This document shows positions 26,818 through 35,824 of a stretch of DNA of 64,000 nucleotides, piece after piece. The notes beneath the pieces are model-generated. The model was not told the DNA's origin and made no database searches. It worked only from the letters and a program-made list of their open reading frames with translations. Position numbers and translations under genes: made by a program. The first letter of the stretch is position 1; each line of letters opens with the position of its first letter. The stretch spans positions 103,880-167,879 of the forward strand of contig NZ_JASCIR010000013.1 in NCBI RefSeq assembly GCF_029968095.1. The letters are read 5' to 3'. This DNA is from Streptomyces solicavernae. GTDB taxonomy: Bacteria > Actinomycetota > Actinomycetes > Streptomycetales > Streptomycetaceae.

Positions 26818-26862
26818 GGCGAGCCGTCCCTGAGGCGAGCCGTCCCTGAGTCGAGCCCTCCC
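26815..26862. repeat. Three 16-bp tandem repeats beginning at a stop codon
   Basis: Units at 26815, 26831 and 26847. The first three bases of the first unit are the TGA stop of the ridA-like gene, so the repeat has grown from the stop codon outward. Confidence 0.93.
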
Positions 26863-26886
26863 GTACGAGCAGGCAGGAACAGACCA

Positions 26887-28185
26887 GTGAAGATCACCGT
26901 CATCGGCGCGGGCGTCATCGGACTCTCGTGCGCCTACGAACTCTCCGAACTCGGCCACCAGCTCACAGTCGTCGACGCAGGCGCCGCGGGCGCCGCGGCC
27001 TCGGCAGGCAACGCCGGGTGGATCACGCCCTTCCTCTCCGCACCCCGTGCGGCCCCCGGCGCCGTACGCGATGCGGTCCGCAGCTTCACCAGCACGGAGG
27101 GGCCCGCCCGGATGCGCCCGCACCTGGAACTCGGCTTCGCCTCCTGGGTGGCGCAGTTCCTGCGGGCCAGCAACCAGCAGCGCAGCGCCCGCGCGACGGC
27201 AGCACTCCAGAAGTTCGCCCGGCACGCCCACGACCACGTCGACTCGCTCCTCGAAAGGGGGGTGAGCTTCGAGCACCACACCGACGGCCTCGCGGTCGTG
27301 TTCAAGCAGGCGGACAACCTCGCCCACTACGAGCAACTGGCCGGGAAAATACGGTCGTTGGGGTACGAGGGCGAGATCGCCGTCCACCGCGGCTCGGACG
27401 TCGTGGCCTTCGACCCGGCGATCAGCCGCGATGTCGCCGGCGTGCTGCACCTCGTGAGCGAGCGGCACGTACGGCCCGAAACCCTCACCGCAGGTCTCGC
27501 CAAGGCCCTCGTGACGAACGGCGGAGAGGTCATCGAGGGTGACCCGGTCCGACGCATCACCCGGCTGCCCGCAGTGGGCAAGTGGGCCGTCGACACCGCC
27601 GAGGGCCGGGAGTTGGACGCCGACCACGTCGTCCTCGCCGCCGGTTTCGCCACCCGCGCGCTGCTCAAGCCCCTCGGTGTGAACGTCCCGCTTGAGGCCG
27701 CCAAGGGCACCAGCATGACGGCGTACGGCGAGGGGCTCGCGCCCGCGCACCCCCTCAAGCTGTACGAGCACATGGTCGCCTGCTCACCCTTCGGCAACTC
27801 CGTACGCCTGTCGGGCACCTTCGACGTCGGACGCCGCGACTTCGACCTCAACCGCAAGCGGCTCGACATGGTCGTCCGGCACGGCACGAGCTACCTGGAC
27901 ACCTGGCGTCCCACCGACATCGAGCACGAGTGGGTGGGCCACCGTTCCACCACCGTGGACGACACGCCCGTCATCGGCCCGGTCCCGGGACTGCCCGGCC
28001 TCTACGTGGCGACCGGACACGGCACCCTCGGCGTCACTCTCGGCCCCGCCACCGGAGCGCTCGCCGCCCGCGAGATCGCCCTCCAGGAGGAACAACCCCT
28101 CCTCGCGCCCTTCCGCCTCACCCGCTTCCGCGCACGCAACTCCCGTACGCAACTCCCGTACGCAGAACGCCTGATCAACGACTAG
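26887..28185 (+). CDS. FAD-dependent D-amino acid (hydroxyproline) oxidoreductase, DadA-like
   Basis: A 432-residue flavoenzyme of the DAO/DadA family. The FAD-binding motif VIGAGVIGLSCAYEL is at the N-terminus, a substrate-domain block ASAGNAGWITP follows, and the C-terminal VATGHGTLGVTLGPATG is the second FAD contact. Relatives oxidise D-proline or D-hydroxyproline to the pyrroline carboxylate. The start is GTG 26887 behind GCAGGAAC. It ends 10 bp before the aldehyde dehydrogenase gene, so the two are tightly linked. The exact substrate is inferred from the operon. Confidence 0.87.
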   Translation: MKITVIGAGVIGLSCAYELSELGHQLTVVDAGAAGAAASAGNAGWITPFLSAPRAAPGAVRDAVRSFTSTEGPARMRPHLELGFASWVAQFLRASNQQRSARATAALQKFARHAHDHVDSLLERGVSFEHHTDGLAVVFKQADNLAHYEQLAGKIRSLGYEGEIAVHRGSDVVAFDPAISRDVAGVLHLVSERHVRPETLTAGLAKALVTNGGEVIEGDPVRRITRLPAVGKWAVDTAEGRELDADHVVLAAGFATRALLKPLGVNVPLEAAKGTSMTAYGEGLAPAHPLKLYEHMVACSPFGNSVRLSGTFDVGRRDFDLNRKRLDMVVRHGTSYLDTWRPTDIEHEWVGHRSTTVDDTPVIGPVPGLPGLYVATGHGTLGVTLGPATGALAAREIALQEEQPLLAPFRLTRFRARNSRTQLPYAERLIND

Positions 28186-28195
28186 GAGCACCACC

Positions 28196-29842
28196 ATGAC
28201 CGGCGCCAACCACCCCCTCACCGGCAACTTCCACGTCCCCGCACCCGAGAACGAGCCCGTCCACGAGTACCGCCCCGGATCGGCGGAGGCCCTTTCGCTC
28301 CAGGCGGAGATCAAGCGGATCGGCGACCTGACGCAGTCGATCCCCCTCTCCATCGGCGGCAAGGTCTTCGAGACGGCCACCACCCAGCCGGTCGTCTCGC
28401 CCCACGACCACCAGCGTGTGCTCGGCCGGTTGAGCCTCGCCGACGAGTCCCACGTACGCGCCGCCATCGAAGCCTCCCTCGATGCTCGCCACGACTGGTC
28501 GCGCACCCCCTGGTACGAGCGGGTGTCGATCTTCCTGCGGGCCGCCGAGCTGATGACCGGCAAGTACCGCGACGAGGTCAACGCGGCCACCATGCTCAAC
28601 CAGTCGAAGACGTACCACCAGTCGGAGATCGACGGCGTCTGCGAGCTGGCGGACCTGATCCGCTTCAACGCGCACTACGCCGAGGAGATCTACACCCGCC
28701 AGCCCAAGTCCACCCAGGGCGAGCAGAACTACCTGGACCAGCGCGGTCTTGAGGGCTTCGTCCTCGCGGTGAGCCCGTTCAACTTCACCAACATCGCCGG
28801 CAACCTGCCTGCGATGGCCGCCATGATGGGCAACACCGTCGTGTGGAAGCCGTCGGAGAAGTCGGCGGTGAGCACGGACGTCGTCCGCCGCATCTTCGAG
28901 GAGGCCGGGGTCCCGCCCGGTGTCATCAACTGCGTGCACGGCGACGGAAAAATGGTCACCGACATCGCGCTCGCCGACCCGAACCTCGCCGGTCTCAGCT
29001 TCGTCGGCTCGACCCAGGTCTTCCGGCAGCTGTGGAAGAAGGTCGCCGACCACATCGACACGTACAAGGGCTACCCGCGCGTCGTCGGGGAGACAGGCGG
29101 CAAGAACGCGATCATCGCGCACCCCTCCGCCGACATGCAGGCCCTGCTGACCGGCATGACCCGCGGCGCCTTCGAGTTCCAGGGCCAGAAGTGCTCCGCC
29201 GCCTCACGCGCCTACATTCCGCGCAGCATCTGGACCAAGCTGAAGGGCAGGCTCGCCGAACAGATCGACTCACTCGTGGTCGGTGACGTCGCCGACCACC
29301 CCACCTTCCTCGGCGCCGTGATCGACGAGGTCGCCCACGACCGTCTCGCCGCGGCGATCGAGCGCGCAAACTCCCTCGACGACCACACCCTGATCGCGGG
29401 TGGCACCACGTCGAAGGAGACCGGCTACTTCGTCCGTCCGACGGTCTTCGAGACCACCGACCCGACGTCGTTCGCCCTCAGCACCGAGTTCTTCGGCCCG
29501 CTCCTGACCGTCTACGTCTACGACGACAAGGACTGGACGCAGACGCTCAAGCTCGCCGACCGCACCAGCCAGTACGGCCTGACCGCCTCCGTCTACGCGG
29601 GCGACCGCAAGGCGGTCGCGGAGGCCCTCGACATCCTCCGCGACGCCTCCGGCTACCTCGCCATCAACGACAAGCCCGCCGGAATGTCCATCGGCAAGCA
29701 GCAGTTCGCGGGCGCCCGTGCCTCCGGCACCAACGACAAGATCGGCTCACCCCTGGCCCTGCAGCGCTGGGTGAGCGGCCGCTTCGTCAAGGAGAACCTC
29801 GCCCCCGACACCGACTACCGCTACCCGTACATGGGCGCCTGA
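28196..29842 (+). CDS. pruA: 1-pyrroline-5-carboxylate (glutamate semialdehyde) dehydrogenase
   Basis: A 548-residue aldehyde dehydrogenase of the P5C dehydrogenase class, which turns glutamate-gamma-semialdehyde into glutamate with NAD+. Catalytic Glu lies in GETGGKNA and the nucleophile Cys in FQGQKCSAASRAY; the pattern VSPFNFTNIAGNLP is typical of this class. The length matches the family. TAGGAGCACCACC precedes the ATG. Its presence implies the pathway ends in glutamate rather than 2-oxoglutarate, favouring proline or N-methylproline-type substrates over 4-hydroxyproline. Confidence 0.92.
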   Translation: MTGANHPLTGNFHVPAPENEPVHEYRPGSAEALSLQAEIKRIGDLTQSIPLSIGGKVFETATTQPVVSPHDHQRVLGRLSLADESHVRAAIEASLDARHDWSRTPWYERVSIFLRAAELMTGKYRDEVNAATMLNQSKTYHQSEIDGVCELADLIRFNAHYAEEIYTRQPKSTQGEQNYLDQRGLEGFVLAVSPFNFTNIAGNLPAMAAMMGNTVVWKPSEKSAVSTDVVRRIFEEAGVPPGVINCVHGDGKMVTDIALADPNLAGLSFVGSTQVFRQLWKKVADHIDTYKGYPRVVGETGGKNAIIAHPSADMQALLTGMTRGAFEFQGQKCSAASRAYIPRSIWTKLKGRLAEQIDSLVVGDVADHPTFLGAVIDEVAHDRLAAAIERANSLDDHTLIAGGTTSKETGYFVRPTVFETTDPTSFALSTEFFGPLLTVYVYDDKDWTQTLKLADRTSQYGLTASVYAGDRKAVAEALDILRDASGYLAINDKPAGMSIGKQQFAGARASGTNDKIGSPLALQRWVSGRFVKENLAPDTDYRYPYMGA

Positions 29843-29887
29843 CCGCCCGCACGCCCGCTGCCCCGTCTTCGTACATCGGAGTACGTC

Positions 29888-31927
29888 ATGCCCCTCAACG
29901 ATCCGCTGCTCGACCCCTTCGACCTGGGGCGCCTGCGCCTGAAGAACCGCGTGGTCAGCACTTCGCACGAGCCGGCCTACGCGCAGGACGGCATGCCCAA
30001 GGAGCGCTACCTCCGCTACCACCTGGAGAAGGCCAAGGGCGGGCTCGCGCTGACGATGATGGGGGGCGCGGCGTGCGTGGCGCCGGAGTCTCCGGCCTTC
30101 GTGAACAACATCGCGCTGTTCCGCGACGAGGTCGTCCCGTACTTCCGGGCGATCTCGGACGCGGTGCACGAGCACGACACCCTGGTGATGTGCCAGGTGA
30201 CGCATGCCGGGCGCCGGACCAGCAACTACGAGGGGGACTGGCTGCCCGTCATCTCCGCCTCGGGCGACCGCGAACCCCAGCACCGTGCGTTCCCGAAGGC
30301 CGCCGAGGACTGGGACATCGAGCGCGTCATCGCCGCGTACGCGGACGCGGCGGAGCGCTGCAAGGCCGGTGGCCTGGACGGCATCGAGCTGATGGGCAAC
30401 GGGCACCTGCTCGACCAGTTCTGGTCCCCGGCGACCAACCACCGGGACGACGAGTGGGGCGGCGACTTCGAGCGCAGGCTCCGCCTCCCGCTCGCCGTGG
30501 TTCGCGCCGTACGGGAACGGGTGGGGGACGACTTCGTCGTAGGCCTGCGCATGGCCGTCGACGAGGCCCGGCCGGGCGGACTCACCGCGGCGGACGGCCT
30601 GGAGGTCGCCCGCCGCATGACCGCCGAGGGCATCGACTTCCTCAGCGTCCTGCGCGGCAGCCTCGACACCGACCGCAACCTCGCGCGGGTCATCGCCCCC
30701 ATGGGCACCCCCGCGGCCCCCGACCTCGACTTCGCCGGTGAGGTCAAGCGCGAACTCGGCGTCCCGGTGATGCACGCGGGCCGCATCGCCGACCTGCCCA
30801 CGGCCAGGCATGCCGTCCGCGAGGGTCTGGTCGACCTGGTCGGCATGACCCGCGCACACATCGCCGACCCGCACCTGATGCGCCGCCTCGCCGAGGGACA
30901 GGAGGACCGCATCCGGCCCTGCGTCGGGGCGGGTTACTGCATCGACCGCATCTACGAGGGCGGCGACGCGCTCTGCCTGCACAACCCGGCGACGGGCCGC
31001 GAGACGGTGCTGCCGCACGAGATCCCGGTGGCGCCCCGGCCGAAGTCGGCCGTAGTCGTCGGCGCAGGACCCGCGGGCCTGGAGGCGGCCCGGGTCCTCG
31101 CGGAACGCGGCCACCAGGTCACCGTCCTGGAAGCGGGCAGCAAGCCCGGCGGCCAGATCGCGATCGCCGCGGCGGCACCGCGCCGACGGGACCTCATCGG
31201 CATCGTCGACTGGCGCGTCGAGGAGTGCCATCGCCTCGGCGTGAAGATCCGCTGCAATACGTACGCGGAGGCCTCCGACGTCCTGGACCACCGCCCGGAC
31301 ATCGTCATCGTCGCCACCGGCGGCATCCCCAACACCGAGTGCGTCGACGGCCCCCCGAACCTGATCACCGACAGCTGGCAGATCCTCACCCGCGAGGTCA
31401 AGCCCGCGAAGTCCGTACTCGTCTACGACGACAACGGCGACCACGCAGGGATGAGCGCCGCCGAGATCATCGCCGAATGCGGCGCCGAGGTGGAGCTCGT
31501 CACCCCGGAGCGGGTGATCGCACCCCTGCTCGGTGGCACCAACTACCCCGCATACCTCTCGTCGTTCGCCCGCCGGAAGGTCCGCCTGACCCTCAACTCC
31601 CGTGTTACGTACGTGAGTCGGGGTGCGGACCGACGCCTGACCGTGACCCTCACCAACGCGTACGGCGAGACGACCGAGACCCGCACCGTCGACCAGCTCG
31701 TCGTCGAGCACGGCACGACCCCCGTCGACGACGTGTACTTCGAGCTGAAGAAGCACTCGATCAACCACGGCGCCGTCGACCAGGACGCGCTCCTCGGTCT
31801 CAGGCCACAGCAGATCGTCCACAACGAGGACGGCGCCTTCCGGCTCTTCCGCGTGGGCGACGCCGTCACCAGCCGCAACATCCACGCGGCGATCCTCGAC
31901 GCCTACCGCCTGTGCCGGGCCATCTGA
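29888..31927 (+). CDS. FMN/FAD/Fe-S old-yellow-enzyme reductase, N-methylproline demethylase (StcD)-like
   Basis: A 679-residue multidomain flavoprotein built like 2,4-dienoyl-CoA reductase and trimethylamine dehydrogenase: an OYE barrel (RLRLKNRVVSTSHEP, VTHAGRRTS), an Fe-S segment and an FAD/NAD domain (VVVGAGPAGLEAARVL). It most resembles rhizobial StcD, which demethylates N-methylproline in proline-betaine breakdown; the operon context supports this. The Fe-S segment reads RPCVGAGYCIDRIY then ALCLHNP, so only three of the usual four cysteines are present. The demethylase role is inference; a different cyclic amine is possible. Confidence 0.8.
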   Translation: MPLNDPLLDPFDLGRLRLKNRVVSTSHEPAYAQDGMPKERYLRYHLEKAKGGLALTMMGGAACVAPESPAFVNNIALFRDEVVPYFRAISDAVHEHDTLVMCQVTHAGRRTSNYEGDWLPVISASGDREPQHRAFPKAAEDWDIERVIAAYADAAERCKAGGLDGIELMGNGHLLDQFWSPATNHRDDEWGGDFERRLRLPLAVVRAVRERVGDDFVVGLRMAVDEARPGGLTAADGLEVARRMTAEGIDFLSVLRGSLDTDRNLARVIAPMGTPAAPDLDFAGEVKRELGVPVMHAGRIADLPTARHAVREGLVDLVGMTRAHIADPHLMRRLAEGQEDRIRPCVGAGYCIDRIYEGGDALCLHNPATGRETVLPHEIPVAPRPKSAVVVGAGPAGLEAARVLAERGHQVTVLEAGSKPGGQIAIAAAAPRRRDLIGIVDWRVEECHRLGVKIRCNTYAEASDVLDHRPDIVIVATGGIPNTECVDGPPNLITDSWQILTREVKPAKSVLVYDDNGDHAGMSAAEIIAECGAEVELVTPERVIAPLLGGTNYPAYLSSFARRKVRLTLNSRVTYVSRGADRRLTVTLTNAYGETTETRTVDQLVVEHGTTPVDDVYFELKKHSINHGAVDQDALLGLRPQQIVHNEDGAFRLFRVGDAVTSRNIHAAILDAYRLCRAI

Positions 31928-31930
31928 CCC

Positions 31931-31990
31931 TCTCAACTCCTCTCAGCTCCTCTCAGCTCCCTTCAACTCCCCTTATCTCCCTTCAACTCC
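31931..31990. repeat. Six 10-bp tandem repeats after a stop codon
   Basis: Units of TCTCAACTCC type every 10 bp from 31931 to 31990, four bases after a stop codon and about 50 bp before the next start. Pyrimidine-rich on the plus strand. Confidence 0.9.
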
Positions 31991-32037
31991 TTTCCCTGCA
32001 GCACCACTTGAACAATCCCTCACGATCGGAGAGAACC

Positions 32038-32808
32038 ATGGCTGACCTCACCGGCAAGGTCGCACTCATCACCGGTGCCGCCCGCGGCCAGGGCGAGGCG
32101 GAGGCCCGCCTGTTCGTCGAACGCGGCGCGAAGGTCGTCATCGCGGACGTACTCGACGACGACGCGCAGAAGCTCGTGGCCGACCTGGGCGAGGACAAGG
32201 CGCTCGCCGTGCACCTCGACGTCAGCGACCCCGGTCAGTGGGCCGCGGCCCTCGCCGCCGCCAAGCAGACGTTCGGCCAGGTGGACATCCTGGTCAACAA
32301 CGCCGGCATCTACTTCCAGGGCGCGCTCACCGAGACCCCGCTCGACCGCTACCGCAAGCTCATCGACGTGAATCAGATCGGCGTGTTCCTCGGCATGCAG
32401 ACCCTCGCCCCGCACATGGCCGAGACCGGCGGCGGAGCGATCGTCAACATCGTGTCGGTCTCGTCGTTCGCCCCACTGGACCTGACCGCGGCGTACGCGT
32501 CCACCAAGTCGGCGCTCCTCGCCATGTCCAAGGCCGCGGTGGGGGAGTTGGGGCCGCTCGGCATCCGCGTCAACATGATCCACCCCGGCGGTGTGGCCAC
32601 CGAGATGGGCGCCCCGAGCGGTGTGGTCCCGATCGAGTACGACAAGGCCCCGCTGGGCCGCATCGGCCAGGCGCGCGAGATCGCCACGGTCGCCGCGTTC
32701 CTCGCCTCGGAGGAGAGCTCGTACTGCAGCGGCGCCGAGATCCTCGTCGACGGCGGCTGGACCGTCGGAACCCGCAATCCCTGGACTGTCACGACTGCCA
32801 CGCGGTGA
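32038..32808 (+). CDS. SDR family oxidoreductase, last gene of the operon
   Basis: A 256-residue classical short-chain dehydrogenase. TGAARGQGEAEAR binds the cofactor, an acidic residue in IADVLDDD suggests NAD(H), NNAG follows, and the active site is SVSSFAPL with YASTK. It resembles 3-alpha/20-beta-hydroxysteroid-type SDRs. In this operon it might oxidise a hydroxyl group on the substrate ring or its degradation product; that is inference. GATCGGAGAG precedes ATG 32038. Confidence 0.88.
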   Translation: MADLTGKVALITGAARGQGEAEARLFVERGAKVVIADVLDDDAQKLVADLGEDKALAVHLDVSDPGQWAAALAAAKQTFGQVDILVNNAGIYFQGALTETPLDRYRKLIDVNQIGVFLGMQTLAPHMAETGGGAIVNIVSVSSFAPLDLTAAYASTKSALLAMSKAAVGELGPLGIRVNMIHPGGVATEMGAPSGVVPIEYDKAPLGRIGQAREIATVAAFLASEESSYCSGAEILVDGGWTVGTRNPWTVTTATR

Positions 32809-32886
32809 CCGGAACGCACGACGGAACGAACACGTCCCTCCGAACTCCACCTGACGACGGGCGGTGAGGCTTGTGCCCGTCTCCTG

Positions 32887-32937
32887 GCCGCTTCGTGAGC
32901 CGCTTCGTGAGCCGCTTGGTGAGCCGCCTCGTGAGCC
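32887..32937. repeat. Four 12-bp tandem repeats between convergent genes
   Basis: Units of GCCGCTTCGTGA type at 32887, 32899, 32911 and 32923, in the 202-bp gap between the convergent SDR and DUF305 genes. Confidence 0.92.
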
Positions 32938-33010
32938 AGGGCACCGCCCGGGACCGCGCTGCCGGACGGGGCGAGCGCGGAGCCCGGGCGGTGTGCCGGT
33001 GACGGCGAGG

Positions 33011-33673
33011 TCAGATCCGGTCGAGGATCTTCTCGAACTGGTCGACCTCGGCGGACTGGCCCTTGATGATGGCGTCGGCCATCTTCTTCGCGTCCGCGCT
33101 CCTGCCGTTCTTCTTCTCGTCCTCCGCCATCGTGATCGCGCCGTTGTGGTGCTCGATCATCATCTCGGCGAAGGCGCGGTCGAACTTCGCGCCCTTGGCG
33201 GCCGCAAGGTCCTTCATGTCCTGCTCGGACATCATGCCGTCCATGCCACCCATGCCACCCATGCCACCGTGCTCGGAGTGATCCATGCCGGAGTCCGCCT
33301 CGGTGGGCTTGCCCCAGGACTTCAGCCAGCCCTGAAGGGTCTTGATCTCCGGGCCCTGGGCCTTCTTGATCTGCCCGGCCAGCTTCTTGATCTCCGCGTC
33401 GGAGGCCCGGGTCTCGGCCAGCTCGGACATCTCGATGGCCTGCTGGTGGTGCGGGATCATGCCCTGGGCGAAGGCGACGTCCGCGTCGTTGAAGTCGGCG
33501 GACGCGCCCGCGTCCTTGCCCGGCTCCTCGGACGCCGCGGCGGTGGAGTCCGATCCGTGGTCCATGCCGTCCATGCCGTCGTCGTTGCCGCACGCGGCAA
33601 GCAGCAGGGATCCGGCGGCCACCACGCCGGCGAGCGCGATGCGGCGGCGGAGAGTGCGGTTGATGGAGCTCAT
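33011..33673 (-). CDS. DUF305 lipoprotein
   Basis: A 220-residue exported protein with lipobox LLLAAC and two DUF305 half-repeats, each with a paired-histidine helix: AQGMIPHHQQAIEMS and AEMMIEHHNGAITMA. Met/His-rich linkers (HGGMGGMGGMDGMM) suggest metal handling, often copper, though no DUF305 function is proven. It is followed upstream by the DUF6153 gene on the same strand, a common Streptomyces pairing. Confidence 0.9.
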   Translation of the reverse strand: MSSINRTLRRRIALAGVVAAGSLLLAACGNDDGMDGMDHGSDSTAAASEEPGKDAGASADFNDADVAFAQGMIPHHQQAIEMSELAETRASDAEIKKLAGQIKKAQGPEIKTLQGWLKSWGKPTEADSGMDHSEHGGMGGMGGMDGMMSEQDMKDLAAAKGAKFDRAFAEMMIEHHNGAITMAEDEKKNGRSADAKKMADAIIKGQSAEVDQFEKILDRI

Positions 33674-33769
33674 GTCGATACACCTCTGGGTGTCGGTACT
33701 GCGGGTCTGTTCGGCGTACGTGAGCGCACGCGGGGCAGCACGAAACCGCGCCCGCGCGGACGGTTCGGC

Positions 33770-34180
33770 CTAGATCCGCAGGACTGACAGCTGGGTGAGA
33801 TCGGGTCTCGGTGGCGGCGCGTTGGGCCGCAGCGCGACGACGGTCCGTGCCAGGAGCTCCGCCAGCCAACCGGGACGGCGGGTGAACGCCGCGTACAGCA
33901 GCGCCGCGAGCGCCCACACACCGAGCACGGCGACGCACAGCGACGTCATGTCCATGGCCGGGCCGGAGGCGGGTTCGTCCGCCGAGGAGTGCTGGGCTGT
34001 GCCGGCCTCGTACCCGGCGGCCGCGCCGTGCGAGGCGTGCGCGCCAACGCTCATCCCGGCACCGGAGGACTCGTCGGGATGTCCGACGGTGTGCATCACG
34101 AACACACCGAACGCGAGCACGACGACCAGCAGCAGGTGCGCCATGGCACCGCCCGCTCGTACGCACCTGCTCACGCTCAT
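33770..34180 (-). CDS. DUF6153-like small membrane protein
   Basis: A 136-residue protein with a hydrophobic segment near the N-terminus (MAHLLLVVVLAFGVFVMHT), a His/Ser-rich loop (GAHASHGAAAGYEAGTAQH) and a second membrane helix (LCVAVLGVWALAALLYAAF). This matches the DUF6153 family usually beside DUF305 in streptomycetes. The frame is open to 34462; ATG 34180 is chosen because GGAGG lies just before it and the family begins there. Function unknown; a metal-stress role is guessed from the neighbour. Confidence 0.75.
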   Translation of the reverse strand: MSVSRCVRAGGAMAHLLLVVVLAFGVFVMHTVGHPDESSGAGMSVGAHASHGAAAGYEAGTAQHSSADEPASGPAMDMTSLCVAVLGVWALAALLYAAFTRRPGWLAELLARTVVALRPNAPPPRPDLTQLSVLRI

Positions 34181-34453
34181 CGCCGAACCTCCGCTGCCGA
34201 GGCTACCGAACCGACTCCGGGTGCGCGGCACCGGACTCGTACAGGCGGGGTCGCCCCCACGCACCGGTGCCGCTGTCGCGTTCACGCTGTTGGTCGCGCC
34301 CCGGTCCGCGAGGGTAGCCGGGGTTCCCGCCTCGCCCGCGGCTGGACACGAGGAGGGTGGGGCGAGGTGCTCGGCGATTGAGGTCGGTGAGCGTGTCCAC
34401 GTAGTGCGTGTCGGTGTGTGATCAGGGTCACCCCGGGTCGCGCAACCTCTCGC

Positions 34454-34468
34454 GTTCACCATGCGAAC
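34454..34468. promoter_or_regulatory. IclR-type operator upstream of IclR copy 1
   Basis: GTTC-ACCATGC-GAAC, one of the 15-bp GTTC-N7-GAAC palindromes. A -10-like TACGCT follows at about 34479. Probable autoregulatory site. The rest of the 34181-34528 gap holds nothing else I recognise. Confidence 0.65.
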
Positions 34469-34528
34469 GGGCGCTCACTACGCTGTAGCCCTCCGCCGCA
34501 CGTCGCCCCAGCCGCCGAGAGGTTTCCG

Positions 34529-35320
34529 ATGAGCGATGACTCCAGCGCAGCCGCAGAGCTGACCAACAAGTCCGTGGTCAAGGCGGCACGACTGCTGCGG
34601 GAGCTGGCGGCCCAGCCGCGGGGTGGTGCCACCGTGACCGTGCTGGCGAAAGCCGTGGGGATGTCCCGGCCGACCGCGTTCCGGCTGCTGCTGAGCCTGG
34701 AGCACACGGGCCTTGTGGACCGGATCGACAACAACTACGTGCTCGGCTGGGAGCTGGCCCGGCTCGGCCGGTACGCGGACCCGTACTCCGGCGTCGCACA
34801 GCGGGCGCAGCCGTTGCTGCAGGAGATGGCCGACCACCTCAACGAGTCGGTCACCCTGTCCGTGGCCACGCCGGACGACGGCCTGGAGCTGATCGCCGAG
34901 GCGTACGGATCGCACGTCGTCGGCGCGACGAACCAGGGCATGCGAGGCCAGCACTACCCGCTGCACGCCAGCTCGACGGGCAAGGTGTTCCTGGCCGAGC
35001 TGGGGCGGGAGCGGGTGTCCGCGCTGCTGCCGGAGCGGCTTGAGGCGTTCACCGAGAGCACGATCACCGACCGTGCCCGGCTGCTGCGGGAGCTGGACCA
35101 GGTACGGGAGCAGGGGTACGGGATCATCGACAACGAGCTGGAGGAGGGCTTGCTTTCGCTGTCGCGGCCGGTGCGGGACCCGGCCGGTGAGCTGATCGCG
35201 ATCCTGACCGTGAACGGCCCGCGCTACCGCCTTACGCGTGAACAGATCCCCGCCACCCTGGAGCTGATGCGCAGCACGGTGGAACGCCTCGCCGCTGCGC
35301 TCTGGGACGAGTCGGACTGA
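34529..35320 (+). CDS. IclR family regulator, copy 1
   Basis: A 263-residue IclR regulator: winged helix at residues 12-70 (VTVLAKAVGMSRPTAFRLLL) and an effector domain with GQHYPLHASSTGKVFLAEL. It is nearly identical to the copy at 42185; from about residue 119 to 258 the proteins match exactly, while residues 95-118 differ at about seven positions. GAGAGG precedes ATG 34529. It probably binds the GTTC-N7-GAAC site upstream of itself and those of the 40-44 kb cluster. The effector is unknown. Confidence 0.92.
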   Translation: MSDDSSAAAELTNKSVVKAARLLRELAAQPRGGATVTVLAKAVGMSRPTAFRLLLSLEHTGLVDRIDNNYVLGWELARLGRYADPYSGVAQRAQPLLQEMADHLNESVTLSVATPDDGLELIAEAYGSHVVGATNQGMRGQHYPLHASSTGKVFLAELGRERVSALLPERLEAFTESTITDRARLLRELDQVREQGYGIIDNELEEGLLSLSRPVRDPAGELIAILTVNGPRYRLTREQIPATLELMRSTVERLAAALWDESD

Positions 35321-35419
35321 CGGGGCCCGCCCGACGTCGAGTTGACGGTCACCCTGTCGGCGCAGTTGAGGACCGAGCGCAGCATCTGGTGAAGGAGCGA
35401 ACCGGCCACGCCCACGCCT

Positions 35420-35505
35420 GTAGTACCGGGGTACGACGGCCCCCGCCCAGGACGGCACCCGGGTACGAAATGGGGCACGGCGCGCGCTCCTAGCGTGGGT
35501 GGCGA
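35420..35505. promoter_or_regulatory. Duplicated promoter element, copy A
   Basis: An 86-bp stretch repeated at 35825-35908. It starts GTAGTACC, contains the inverted repeat GTACC-GG-GGTAC, a second GGGTACGA, and ends in CGCTCCTAGCGTGG, where TAGCGT may be the -10. It lies 35 bp before the His-rich peptide gene. Confidence 0.8.
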
Positions 35506-35540
35506 CCGCCCGCACCGTCCGACAGCACCGGGAGACAGCC

Positions 35541-35759
35541 ATGACCGACGAGCCCGCCCACGGCCCTGGGCACCACGCCCCCGGGCATCACGGCCCTGGC
35601 CATCGCCCCCTTCGGCCCTACGCACCCGGCCATGACGAGGCCCCACCGCCCGACCACATGCCGCGCCGGGTGAAGGTTTTCGGGATTGCCGTCATCGTCC
35701 TCATCGTGGTCGTCCTGCTCATGCACCTGGCCGGCGGCAGCATGGGCGGCATGCACTGA
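35541..35759 (+). CDS. Small His/Met-rich single-pass membrane protein
   Basis: A 72-residue protein. The first 40 residues are His/Pro/Gly-rich (HGPGHHAPGHHGPGH), followed by one strong membrane helix (VFGIAVIVLIVVVLLMHLAG) and the tail GSMGGMH. The composition suggests metal (copper or zinc) binding at the membrane, in line with the nearby DUF305 and DUF6153 genes. GGGAGACAGCC precedes ATG 35541. It shares its promoter element with the ABC exporter downstream. No family name can be given. Confidence 0.72.
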   Translation: MTDEPAHGPGHHAPGHHGPGHRPLRPYAPGHDEAPPPDHMPRRVKVFGIAVIVLIVVVLLMHLAGGSMGGMH

Positions 35760-35824
35760 CGGCCAAGCCGTCCCGCTGTGAAAGTCCGCGCTCATCACGC
35801 ACGTGATCGCCCGGCTCAATTCAC

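Noticed and set aside
25012..27771. A 919-codon minus-strand frame opposite the racemase, RidA and oxidase genes.
   Set aside because: All three opposite genes have clear families; this frame has the Val/Gly/Asp-rich look of an antisense shadow and no motif.
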